Positions 51,242-58,934 of a DNA stretch of 64,000 nucleotides are shown piece after piece. How positions within the stretch are numbered: position 1 is the first letter of the stretch; the number at the start of each line of letters is the position of its first letter. Below the pieces are notes generated by a model. That model ran no database searches and had not been told where the DNA came from. It saw only the letters and a list, made by a program, of their open reading frames with translations. Both the position numbers and the translations under genes were made by a program. The stretch lies in the NCBI RefSeq assembly GCF_002294725.1, contig NZ_NSFT01000004.1:372001-436000 (forward strand). Direction: 5' to 3'. Source of the stretch: Mesorhizobium sp. WSM4313 (GTDB lineage: Bacteria > Pseudomonadota > Alphaproteobacteria > Rhizobiales > Rhizobiaceae).

Positions 51242-51859
51242 GTGACCCTTCCCAACATGATCACGATCATGCGGCTGCTGCTCGTGCCCGCGGTGGTGCT
51301 CGCCATGCTGCAGGCGCATTGGGACTGGGCCTTTGCCGGATTCCTCGTTGCCGGCATCTCCGACGGCGTCGATGGCTTTATCGCGCGTCGCTGGAACCAG
51401 TCGTCCAGCCTAGGCGCCTATCTCGATCCGATCGCGGACAAGCTTCTGCTGGTCTCGGTCTTCGTCGTCATGGGTTTTGCCGGCGAACTGCCGCTTTGGC
51501 TGGTGGTGACCGTGGTCTCGCGCGACGGGCTCATTGTCTGCGCCGTGCTCTTGTCCAGCGTGATGAGCCATCCGGTCGAGGTCAAGCCGCTCTTCGTGTC
51601 GAAGGCCAACACCGCCGCGCAGATCGTGCTGGCGGCGCTTGTGCTGGGCGAACTTGCCTTTGCCGTGCACCTGGACCCGTTGCGGACCGCGCTCATATTG
51701 CTGACCGGGGTCTTGACCGTGGCTTCGGCCGCAGCCTATCTCGTGGCCTGGCTAAGGCATATGAGCGGCTATGGCGAAGGCTCCCGAACGAGCAACTCCC
51801 AAACCGGCGACATCAAGTCGCGCATCGGCAAATCGGGCGGCTCCAACACGGGCGCCTGA
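51242..51859 (+). CDS. CDP-alcohol phosphatidyltransferase family protein
   Basis: A 205-residue PgsA paralogue. It starts with GTG (TLPNMITIMRLLLVPAVV matches the family N-terminus) and has the active-site pattern DGVDGFIARRW..LGAYLDPIADK (D-G-x2-A-R-x8-G-x3-D-x3-D). Product uncertain: phosphatidylglycerophosphate or a cardiolipin-type lipid. Its last 89 bp overlap the next gene in another frame. Linked with perM and hdaA, as in other alphaproteobacteria. Confidence 0.9.
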   Translation: MTLPNMITIMRLLLVPAVVLAMLQAHWDWAFAGFLVAGISDGVDGFIARRWNQSSSLGAYLDPIADKLLLVSVFVVMGFAGELPLWLVVTVVSRDGLIVCAVLLSSVMSHPVEVKPLFVSKANTAAQIVLAALVLGELAFAVHLDPLRTALILLTGVLTVASAAAYLVAWLRHMSGYGEGSRTSNSQTGDIKSRIGKSGGSNTGA

Positions 51860-53018
51860 CGGCGAAGCCGCGGTGATTGAGGCCGACGACAGCTCGGGCG
51901 GGCTTCGCCGCCAGGTCTTCTTCTGGCTGGCGACGGCGGTCCTGCTGGCGCTGTTCCTTTACATTTTCTCGGGCATCCTCCTGCCTTTCGTCGCCGGCAT
52001 GGTGCTCGCCTATTTCCTCGACCCGGTCGCCGACTGGCTGCAGCGGCTCGGCCTCTCGCGCCTGATGGCGACCGTGGTGATCCTGATTGCCTTCATCGTC
52101 GTGGTGGTGCTGGCCCTGGTCATCCTGGTGCCGGTGCTGGCCACCCAGATGGCCGATTTCGCCCGCAAGCTGCCGGAATATCTCACCCGCCTGCAATCGC
52201 TGATCACCAGTTTCGACCCGAAATGGCTGGAGCAGCGTTTCGGCGTCAACGCCGCCGGTCTGCGCGACGGGCTGAATTCGCTGCTCACCTCGGGCTTCAG
52301 CCTGCTCACCACCGTCTTCACCTCGATCTGGAGCTCCGGCGTGGCGCTGGTCTCGGTGGTGAGCCTGTTCGTCGTCACCCCGGTCGTCGCCTTCTACATG
52401 CTGCTCGACTGGGACCGCATGGTGGCCGAGGTCGACGGCTGGGTGCCGCGCGATCATGTCGAGACGGTGCGCGCGCTTGCCCGCGACATCAACACCGCCA
52501 CTGCCGGCTTCGTGCGCGGGCAGGGCACGCTTTGCCTGGTGCTCGGCGCCATGTATGCCACGGGCCTGACGCTGACCGGCTTGAACTTCGCCATCCTCAT
52601 CGGCTTCTTCGCCGGGCTGATCTCCTTCATCCCCTATGTCGGCTCTTTGACCGGGCTGGTGCTCGCCGTCGGCGTCGCCTTCGTCCAGTTCTGGCCGGAC
52701 TGGACCATGGTGGTCGCCGTGGCCTGCGTGTTCTTCGTCGGCCAGTTCATCGAGGGCAACATCCTGCAGCCGCGGCTGGTCGGAAAGAGCGTCGGCCTGC
52801 ATCCGGTGTGGCTGATGTTCGCGCTGTTTGCCTTCGGCGCGCTGTTCGGCTTCGTCGGCCTTTTGATTGCCGTGCCGGCCTCGGCGGCGATTGCCGTGCT
52901 GGTGCGCTTCGCCATCGCCCGTTATCTGGAATCGCCGCTTTACAAGGGCAACGGCACACAGCCCGCGCCGCAATTGCCGGCCGACCGCGGCGGCGGCCAT
53001 CGCTCGACGCGGGGCTGA
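51771..53018 (+). CDS. AI-2E family (PerM-like) membrane transporter
   Basis: A 415-residue membrane protein with about eight helices: VFFWLATAVLLALFLYIFSG at residue 49, FVAGMVLAYFLDP, then the periplasmic helical region, and the second half FAILIGFFAGLISFIPYVGS and FFVGQFIEGNILQPRLVGKSVGLHPVWLM, the AI-2E/PerM signature. Beginning at ATG 51771 it has a hydrophilic leader of about 45 residues overlapping pgsA2; a GTG at 51873 would avoid the overlap. Function unproven despite the family name. Confidence 0.92.
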   Translation: MAKAPERATPKPATSSRASANRAAPTRAPDGEAAVIEADDSSGGLRRQVFFWLATAVLLALFLYIFSGILLPFVAGMVLAYFLDPVADWLQRLGLSRLMATVVILIAFIVVVVLALVILVPVLATQMADFARKLPEYLTRLQSLITSFDPKWLEQRFGVNAAGLRDGLNSLLTSGFSLLTTVFTSIWSSGVALVSVVSLFVVTPVVAFYMLLDWDRMVAEVDGWVPRDHVETVRALARDINTATAGFVRGQGTLCLVLGAMYATGLTLTGLNFAILIGFFAGLISFIPYVGSLTGLVLAVGVAFVQFWPDWTMVVAVACVFFVGQFIEGNILQPRLVGKSVGLHPVWLMFALFAFGALFGFVGLLIAVPASAAIAVLVRFAIARYLESPLYKGNGTQPAPQLPADRGGGHRSTRG

Positions 53019-53019
53019 A

Positions 53020-53724
53020 ATGACGGCTCAGCCAGCCGACCCGCCGCGCCAGCTGCCGCTCGATCTCGGCCACGGCACCGGCTATTCGCGCGACGAGCTC
53101 GTCGTCTCGGGCACCAATGCGCAAGCGGCATCGCTGATCGACCGCTGGCCGGACTGGCCGTCGCCGGTGGTCGTGCTGGCCGGGCCGCCCGGCTCGGGCA
53201 AGACGCACCTCGCCCGGATCTGGCAGGATCGGACGCATGCCGTCGCCATCGATCCCGGCCGGATCGGCGAGCACATTGCTGGGCTCGGCATCAGGCCGGC
53301 GTTCATCGACGACATCGACAAGGCGGCGGTCGACGAGCACGGCCTGTTCCACCTGATCAACGCCGTGCGCGGCGCGGGCTCGACGCTGCTTTTGACGGCG
53401 CGGCGTTTCCCCTCCGCCTGGCGCGTCGCGCTGCCCGATCTCATCTCGCGGCTGAAGGCGGCGTCGACGGTCGAGATCCACGAGCCCGACGACCTTTTGC
53501 TTGCCGGCGTCATCACCAAGCTCTTCGCCGACCGCCAGGTCGAGGTCGAGCCGCATGTGGTGCAATATCTGGTGCGTCGCATCGAGCGCTCGCTCGCGAC
53601 CGCCATGCGCGTCGTCGAGCGCCTCGACCGCGCCGCACTCGAACGCAAGACGCCGATCACCCGCGCCTTGGCCGCCGAGACCGTGAGCGCCATGGACGAA
53701 GGGCAGGGCGAGTTCGATATTTAG
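53020..53724 (+). CDS. hdaA: DnaA-related regulatory protein HdaA
   Basis: A 234-residue AAA+ protein related to DnaA domain III. Residues 6-13 (PPRQLPLDL) form the beta-clamp-binding N-terminus typical of Hda proteins; Walker A is AGPPGSGKTHLA, Walker B AFIDDID, and the sensor region RRFPSAWRVALPDLISRLKAAS is present; no DNA-binding domain IV. It stimulates hydrolysis of DnaA-ATP after replication starts. The ATG begins 1 bp after the perM stop, implying co-translation. Confidence 0.92.
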   Translation: MTAQPADPPRQLPLDLGHGTGYSRDELVVSGTNAQAASLIDRWPDWPSPVVVLAGPPGSGKTHLARIWQDRTHAVAIDPGRIGEHIAGLGIRPAFIDDIDKAAVDEHGLFHLINAVRGAGSTLLLTARRFPSAWRVALPDLISRLKAASTVEIHEPDDLLLAGVITKLFADRQVEVEPHVVQYLVRRIERSLATAMRVVERLDRAALERKTPITRALAAETVSAMDEGQGEFDI

Positions 53725-53745
53725 CCACCGATAGCGTCCCGGCGG

Positions 53746-54009
53746 TTACGCCCATAGCCCGGCCAGATGCTGGGCCAGAAGATACACGCCTGTGTGCGCC
53801 GCGATGTAACAGGCGGCGACAAGGACGAAAAACATCAGGCCGGCGGACCGCGACCGCGCGACGCCACCCGGTCTCTTGCTCGGCCGGTTGTTCCAAACCC
53901 AGAGCGCAGAGCACAGAATTGCCCAGACCACCATGACCGGAACGGCAAAGCCGTAATAGGCTAAATAGGCCGGGCCGATCAGCGACAGCACCGCCTCGAC
54001 AACAGGCAT
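53746..54009 (-). CDS. Small membrane hypothetical protein
   Basis: An 87-residue protein with two to three hydrophobic helices (about 5-22, 24-38 and 58-80) and a short basic loop (NRPSKRPGGVARSRS). The ATG at 54009 follows AGGGGA. No family is recognised. It is convergent with hdaA, where ppk is often found in related genomes. Confidence 0.65.
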   Translation of the reverse strand: MPVVEAVLSLIGPAYLAYYGFAVPVMVVWAILCSALWVWNNRPSKRPGGVARSRSAGLMFFVLVAACYIAAHTGVYLLAQHLAGLWA

Positions 54010-54301
54010 GGGAAATCCCCTTTTGTTCAAAGCTTAGACCGGCGACAAAGTTGGAAGCGAGGGATTATTCAAGCCACAGCCGGTGTGTTCCGTGATCAAC
54101 CCGTGGGAGCCAGCGGCCTAGCCGTCCCATTTCGGAACGGCCTTTCCGGCATCGCTCTTGCAAGGCAGACAATGCCGGTTGATCCCGGTCCCGGTCGCGT
54201 TCCTGATCGGGTTGTAGGCTCGCCGGGCTCGAGGTGTTGGGGTTCTCGCCCGGCGGGTTTACCGTTCCTCCGAACTGCGGGCCTTGAGCTAGACTATCAA
54301 A
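54010..54301. other. Intergenic region, no gene recognised
   Basis: About 290 bp before the Phd-VapC promoter region. One short open frame runs through it but shows no family likeness or ribosome site. Nothing else is seen. Confidence 0.45.
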
Positions 54302-54332
54302 TGGTCTATTTAATGGACCAAATCATGGTCCA
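54302..54332 (+). promoter_or_regulatory. Putative operator of the Phd-VapC operon
   Basis: Three alternating copies of a half-site: TGGTC (54302-54306), TGGACCA (54314-54320) and TGGTCCA (54326-54332). The last two form a perfect 7-bp inverted repeat with a 5-nt centre. Located 12-43 bp before the antitoxin start, as expected for cooperative autorepression. Confidence 0.65.
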
Positions 54333-54344
54333 TATAGGGTTGTC

Positions 54345-54602
54345 ATGCAGATATCCGTGACAGACGCCAAGGGGCAACTGACCGAACTGGTGAGGCGCGC
54401 CGAGGCTGGAGATGAGATTATCCTGACCCGCCACGGTCACGCGGCCGTGCGTCTCGTCCCGGTACGGTCCGCGCCGGATCGGAAGCACCGCCGGAGCCTG
54501 CTGCAGGCCGTCCGGGCCTCCGGCGCCGCGAAAGTCAGTGCCGGCCCGCCTGCGGCGCGCAGCCAGGATTTCCTCTACGGCGACGACGGCCTGCCGGAAT
54601 GA
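54345..54602 (+). CDS. Type II antitoxin, Phd/YefM family
   Basis: An 85-residue antitoxin: MQISVTDAKGQLTELVRRAEAGDEIILTRHGHAAVRLVPV is the conserved Phd/YefM DNA-binding fold, followed by a flexible toxin-neutralising tail (LLQAVRASGAAKVSAGPPAARSQDFLYGDDGLPE as positions 52-85). Overlaps the VapC gene by 4 nt. Confidence 0.9.
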   Translation: MQISVTDAKGQLTELVRRAEAGDEIILTRHGHAAVRLVPVRSAPDRKHRRSLLQAVRASGAAKVSAGPPAARSQDFLYGDDGLPE

Positions 54603-54982
54603 TCGCGGTCGATACCTCGGCCTTGATCGCCATCGTCCTCGACGAGCCGGCGGCGGACGCCTGTATCGCTGCGCTTGGAACGGAAGACGAACTTCTGATA
54701 TCGGCCGGAACCGTAGCCGAGCTCCTGATTGTTGCCGCACGACGCGGCGTGGCCGAGGAAGTGCAATCCCTGCTCGACGGGCTCGGCTTCGAGATTGCGC
54801 CAGTCACGGAAGGCGCGGCTCGGCGTGTTGCCGAGGCTTACGCACGATGGGGCAAAGGCATCCACCCCGCGGCGCTCAACTTCGGCGACTGTTTCGCTTA
54901 TGAGGTGGCGAAGGACCGCGCTTGCCGGCTGCTCTATGTCGGCGAGGATTTCTCCAAGACGGATGTCGAAGGCGCGATTTGA
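54599..54982 (+). CDS. vapC: Type II toxin VapC, PIN-domain ribonuclease
   Basis: A 127-residue PIN-domain RNase. Acidic active-site residues are D5 (AVDTSALIAI), E40 (GTVAELLI), D95 (NFGDCFAY) and D120 region, in the normal order. Such toxins cleave tRNA or rRNA. Translationally coupled with the antitoxin. Confidence 0.92.
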   Translation: MIAVDTSALIAIVLDEPAADACIAALGTEDELLISAGTVAELLIVAARRGVAEEVQSLLDGLGFEIAPVTEGAARRVAEAYARWGKGIHPAALNFGDCFAYEVAKDRACRLLYVGEDFSKTDVEGAI

Positions 54983-54998
54983 GCGATCCGGAAATGGG

Positions 54999-55721
54999 CT
55001 AGGTCGGCTTTCCCTTGAGCCTGTCCCGTAGCCGGCGCAGTTGCCGCCGCCACCATGGCTTCGGCTTGCGCGGGACTAGGACCATCTTGCCGTCGATGAC
55101 GGCGTCGTCCACCCAGTCATGCACCCGCATGCGCCAGCTGGTTGAGACGCGGGCAAGCAGGGAGAGCGGATCGCCGCCGCTGATCCGCACCAGTTCCGGA
55201 TCCTTCAGCAAAAGGCAGAAATCGAAATCCTGGGCGATGAGCGCGCGCAGGAACACGATCTGGCGCCGCATGCGGTGGAAGTCGCTTCCCTGTCCGTTGA
55301 CCATGCTGCGGGCGCCGATCCACTGATGAAGACGGGCGCCCCTTAGCGTTTCGGCGGGCGGGCGGAAGGAAACCTGTTGGCGCCCGTCTTCGATGCGGCT
55401 TGTCGGTGTCAGTGGATACCAGAAATCGAGTGGCGCGGGGATCGGCACCCTGACGCTGGCTTCGGCAAGCGCGGCTTCGCTTGCGCCACGCCTGAGGCAG
55501 ATCGCACTCTGCGCCGCAAATCCCAGTTCAGCAAGCGCATCGAGCAGCAAGCTTCCGCCACCGATGGTGAAAGCCGCGTTGATGCGGTCGCTTATGAGGG
55601 GAGACCACAAGTCGCGCGGCACCCATGTCAGCCGCCGCCTGGCGCCATCCACGACGACGATGATGTCTGTGTTGGCGTCCCAATTGTCCCTGTCGAGGAT
55701 CGCCACGACCACGGCTGCCAA
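54999..55721 (-). CDS. LytR-CpsA-Psr (LCP)-like protein
   Basis: A 240-residue protein with LCP-domain elements: the start RDNWDANTDIIVVVDGARRRLTWVPRDLW (Asp, and the Arg-Asp pair), DRINAAFTIGG, and later GSDFHRMRRQIVFLRALI, the D-x2-R-x2-RQ helix. LCP enzymes attach glycopolymers to peptidoglycan or lipid in Gram-positives; a rhizobial member would more likely act on polysaccharide. No membrane anchor is seen at the N-terminus. It seems to use a TTG start, with GAGGGGG upstream. The C-terminus is very basic. Confidence 0.65.
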   Translation of the reverse strand: MAAVVVAILDRDNWDANTDIIVVVDGARRRLTWVPRDLWSPLISDRINAAFTIGGGSLLLDALAELGFAAQSAICLRRGASEAALAEASVRVPIPAPLDFWYPLTPTSRIEDGRQQVSFRPPAETLRGARLHQWIGARSMVNGQGSDFHRMRRQIVFLRALIAQDFDFCLLLKDPELVRISGGDPLSLLARVSTSWRMRVHDWVDDAVIDGKMVLVPRKPKPWWRRQLRRLRDRLKGKPT

Positions 55722-55786
55722 ATGAGAGCCCCCTCTGGCCAGATGCCGGGGCGGGACCGGCTTGGTTCTTTCCGGGAAGGAAATGA

Positions 55787-55863
55787 TGGTCGGAGTGGCG
55801 TGATTCGAACACGCGACCCCCTGATCCCAAATCAGGTGCGCTACCAGGCTGCGCTACACTCCG
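55787..55863 (-). tRNA. tRNA-Pro (anticodon TGG)
   Basis: A 77-nt cloverleaf on the minus strand. Acceptor CGGAGTG pairs with CACTCCG; the anticodon arm is CTGAT-TTGGGAT-CAG with anticodon TGG; the T arm GTTCGAATC is normal; discriminator A is followed by an encoded CCA. Confidence 0.96.
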
Positions 55864-55937
55864 ACGTCTCGCGGCGTATAGGGGGCGCACGCCCGGAAGG
55901 CAACACAAAAACGAAGGTCAAAAAGCGACCGTTCGGC

Positions 55938-57158
55938 TCAGCGTTGCTGGCCGGCGATCTTCTTGGCGATCGCAGCGCCCTGGATCCTTGCATTGGCAAA
56001 GCAGCCGCGAATGCTCGGCCGCATGCCGGTGAACCAGAGTCCGGGCAGCTTCGGGTCGTTCGCGGCGCCGTTGAACAACGGCACGCCCTTGGCGTCGAGC
56101 ACGCCGAGCCGGCCCAGCATCGTCTCCAGCCCCGTGCGGTAGCCGGTGGCGGCAATGACGATGTCGGGCGCGATCGTCTGGCCATTGTCCAGCACGACGC
56201 CGTCGCGCCTGAATTCGCGCAATTGCGGCACCACGATGATGCGTCCGGCCTTGATGGCATCGACCGCGCCGTCGTCGGCGGCGATCGCCGTATAGTCGGA
56301 GCCGAGCCGGCTTGCGCCGCCCGCCGGGGCGGGGGGCAGGCCGTGTTTGGTAAGGTCGCCGAACACCAGGCGCTGCGTTGCCGCCATCACCGCGTCCGCG
56401 AGCCTTGTCGGTAGGCTCGCCATGAGCGGCGATATGCGGTGCACGGCGATCTTGCCGATACGCTTGGGCAGCAGCGAAGGTCCGTTGCGCGCCGAAAGCC
56501 ACATCTGGCCCGTCTCGACGCGGGAAAGATGGTTGAGCGCGTCGAAGCCGGAATTGCCGGCGCCGATCACCAGCACCGTCTTGCCGGCATAATCGCTCGC
56601 CCTGCCGAAATCGGCCGAGTGGATGATCGATCCCGAAAAATCCTCCATGCCTTTCCAGGCCGGGATGAAGGGTTGCCGGTCGCGCCCGGTGGCGATCACC
56701 ACATAGCGCGCCGCCTTCAAGCCCGCGCTTGTCCGCAGCAGCCAGCGGTCGCCACGAAATTCGATCTCATCGACCTTGACGCCTAAGGCTATCGGCAGCC
56801 GGTGCCTCTCGGCGAAATCGTTGAGATGGCCGATGACGGCGCTGCGGTGCGGGAAGGCCGGCGTTCCTGCCGGAAAGGATACGCCCGGCAGCGAGGAAAG
56901 GTCGCGATGCGTGTTGAGGTGCAGGTTGTCGTGGCGGCGATGCCAGGGCTCGGCCAGCCGTTGCTCGCGTTCCAGGACCTGCACCGTCACACCGGCCTTG
57001 GCCAGCGCATAAGCGGCGGCAAGCCCGGCGGCGCCCGCGCCGATGACTATCGCGCCTTCCAGTATCGCTGGTTCGCCGACCCCCGACGGCAAGACTTTCG
57101 CTTCCGCGTCCATTGGTGTCTTTATCGTCGCCATCATGCCTTCAACTGGCACGGCCAT
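55938..57158 (-). CDS. FAD/NAD(P)-dependent flavin monooxygenase-like oxidoreductase
   Basis: A 406-residue flavoprotein with two nucleotide folds: GAIVIGAGAAGLAAAYAL (FAD, around residue 36) and KTVLVIGAGNSGFDALNHL (NADPH, around residue 190), and ATGYRTGL near the C-terminus. Similar to YUCCA-type and other class-B-related monooxygenases that act on amines or indole compounds; substrate unknown. The first ATG (57158) lacks a ribosome site; ATG codons at 57137 or 57134 are alternatives. Same strand as, and downstream of, the FMN reductase fusion gene. Confidence 0.9.
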   Translation of the reverse strand: MAVPVEGMMATIKTPMDAEAKVLPSGVGEPAILEGAIVIGAGAAGLAAAYALAKAGVTVQVLEREQRLAEPWHRRHDNLHLNTHRDLSSLPGVSFPAGTPAFPHRSAVIGHLNDFAERHRLPIALGVKVDEIEFRGDRWLLRTSAGLKAARYVVIATGRDRQPFIPAWKGMEDFSGSIIHSADFGRASDYAGKTVLVIGAGNSGFDALNHLSRVETGQMWLSARNGPSLLPKRIGKIAVHRISPLMASLPTRLADAVMAATQRLVFGDLTKHGLPPAPAGGASRLGSDYTAIAADDGAVDAIKAGRIIVVPQLREFRRDGVVLDNGQTIAPDIVIAATGYRTGLETMLGRLGVLDAKGVPLFNGAANDPKLPGLWFTGMRPSIRGCFANARIQGAAIAKKIAGQQR

Positions 57159-57248
57159 GTATCTGACATATGCCGCTCACGTGCCAAAAGGAATAGGCGG
57201 ATGTTGCGAGACGTCCGGCATTGTGTCGCGGATTTTTACAAGCGCCGG

Positions 57249-58217
57249 CTAATGAGCCGGGTCGGCGTGGCGATGCACCAGCTTGAACGCGCCATCCTCC
57301 AGCCGGAACACTTCCGTCACCCGCAGGGTCATCTCGGTCGCCTCGCCGTTCTTGCCGATGCGCGCCTTGGCGTGCTGCAAGCCGCTCCAGAAGGCCAAAT
57401 CGCCGCTTGCCGAAGCCTGCAGCACCTCAAGGTCGGTGTTGCCGCCCTTGTGGAAGCTTGCAGCGTCGCGTTCGTAGCGGCCGGCGACCGCTTCGGCGCC
57501 TTCGAGATGGTCGCCGCGCGGCGAGAAAAACGTCGCCGGTCCGGCGTGGGTGACGATCGCCTTCAGCGAGGTGGCATCGCCATTGACATAGTCCTCGGCG
57601 ATCTTCTCGCGCTGCTTCATGAAGGCATCGAAAGACGAGCCGCCGGGGTGCACCCTCCTGATCCAGCTTTCCAGGCCGGCCATGAAATTCTCGAGGAAGG
57701 CGGCGGTGTCGGCATTGGTGACGGCGCCCTTATCGTCGAGCAGCTCCGCGACATTGCCGATATAGGCCTCCGGCTGCTGCATCACGGGCATGTCGAGGAA
57801 GACGAAGGTCTGGCGTAGCGCATGGTTGGCGCCGAAAGCGCCGAGCTTGTGCGGTGTGACGCTGACAACGCCGGCGGGCAGGCCCTTGAACACGTTCTTG
57901 CCCGACGGCCGCGAGCCGACGTCAAGCGCATTCTTCAGGCAGCCCGGGATCGAGCGGTTGTATTCCGGGGTGACGAATAGCACCGCGTCGCACTCGCGTA
58001 TCGCCGCTCGGAAGGTCGACCACGCCGCCGGCGGGCTGCCGCCGTCCAGATCCTCGTTGTAGAGGGGCAGGTCGCCGATCTCGATGAAGCGGCAGCGCAT
58101 GGAATCCGGCGCGCGGGCGGCCAGCGCCTTGGCGATCTTGCGGCTGAAGGATTGGGCGCGCAGGCTGCCGACAAGCACGGCGAGCTGCAGGACGGCGTGT
58201 TCGGTTGCATGGGTCAT
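57249..58217 (-). CDS. NADPH-dependent FMN reductase fused to a SnoaL-like domain
   Basis: A 322-residue two-domain protein. Residues about 10-190 are a flavodoxin-fold FMN reductase: LAVLVGSLRAQSFSRKIA (phosphate loop), LPLYNEDLDG, VTPEYNRSIPGCLKNALD and the ending PVMQQPEAY. Residues about 200-322 form a SnoaL/nuclear-transport-factor-2 fold: FDAFMKQREKIAEDYVNGD..TFFSPRG...LQASASGDLAFWSGLQHA..VTEVFRLEDGAFKLVHRHAD. The continuous frame and normal linker argue for a genuine fusion. The ATG at 58217 begins at the family N-terminus. Its partner may be the adjacent monooxygenase. Confidence 0.88.
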   Translation of the reverse strand: MTHATEHAVLQLAVLVGSLRAQSFSRKIAKALAARAPDSMRCRFIEIGDLPLYNEDLDGGSPPAAWSTFRAAIRECDAVLFVTPEYNRSIPGCLKNALDVGSRPSGKNVFKGLPAGVVSVTPHKLGAFGANHALRQTFVFLDMPVMQQPEAYIGNVAELLDDKGAVTNADTAAFLENFMAGLESWIRRVHPGGSSFDAFMKQREKIAEDYVNGDATSLKAIVTHAGPATFFSPRGDHLEGAEAVAGRYERDAASFHKGGNTDLEVLQASASGDLAFWSGLQHAKARIGKNGEATEMTLRVTEVFRLEDGAFKLVHRHADPAH

Positions 58218-58453
58218 GGCGAAACGTCCGTTTTGGTGGTGGCTCACGGGGAAAGGCGGCCCGGGTCGACCCGCCTCACATTTCGATAATGTCGCCGGCA
58301 AAGCGAGGTTCCCTGCGGCCAGGGCGCTTGCGGCCTTGCCGCCGCGGCCATTGCACAGTAATGACGGATTGGCGCGAGATCAGGGCTACCCATGGGATCC
58401 TCGGAGATGGCGCTGAACGAGGTGCCCGGTCTTCGGGCGGCAAAGAGGTGGTC

Positions 58454-58759
58454 ATGTCCGCGCGCATTTTCAGTCCAGCCAAAACCGCGATGCAGTCCGG
58501 CAAGGCCAAGACCGGACATTGGGTGCTGGAATTCGATCCCGCCCAGCGCAAGAAGATCGACCCGCTGATGGGCTACACCACCTCGGGCGACATGTTGAGC
58601 CAGGTGAAGCTCACCTTCGAGACGAAGGAAGAGGCTGTGGCTTATGCCGAGAAGCAAAAGATCGCCTATCGCGTGGAAGAGCCGAAGGAAGCCAAGCGCC
58701 GGCAGATTTCCTATTCGGACAATTTCCGCTATGACCGCAGGACGCCCTGGACGCACTGA
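58454..58759 (+). CDS. NDUFS4-like accessory subunit of respiratory complex I
   Basis: A 101-residue protein of the ETC complex I subunit conserved region family, the bacterial counterpart of mitochondrial NDUFS4 (18 kDa). Seen are ARIFSPAKTAMQSGKAKTGHWVLEFD, DPLMGYTTSGDMLSQVKLTFETKEEAVAYAEK (positions about 38-69) and DNFRYDRRTPWTH, all typical of alphaproteobacterial members. It associates peripherally with NADH:quinone oxidoreductase. The ATG at 58454 has AGAGGTGG upstream. A single gene before a tRNA. Confidence 0.93.
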   Translation: MSARIFSPAKTAMQSGKAKTGHWVLEFDPAQRKKIDPLMGYTTSGDMLSQVKLTFETKEEAVAYAEKQKIAYRVEEPKEAKRRQISYSDNFRYDRRTPWTH

Positions 58760-58814
58760 CTCCCGGTCTTGCGTCGCCTGGCGTAACCCGCCTCAGCCGG
58801 CCCGGCCGGCCGAC

Positions 58815-58891
58815 GGTCCCGTAGCTCAGCTGGATAGAGCACCGGCCTTCTAAGCCGATGGTCGCAGGTTCGAATCCTGCCGGGATCGCCA
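58815..58891 (+). tRNA. tRNA-Arg (anticodon TCT)
   Basis: 77-nt cloverleaf: acceptor GGTCCCG / CGGGATC (one G-T pair), D arm GTAGCTCAGCTGGATAGAGC, anticodon loop CTTCTAA with TCT, T arm GCAGGTTCGAATCCTGC, discriminator G and encoded CCA. Confidence 0.97.
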
Positions 58892-58934
58892 TTTTGTTCA
58901 GTGGCTTATGAGATCCGGCCGGCTCCGGATCCGA

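Noticed and set aside
54085..54360. 91-codon plus-strand frame before the Phd antitoxin
   Set aside because: Runs through the operator, odd composition, no ribosome site.
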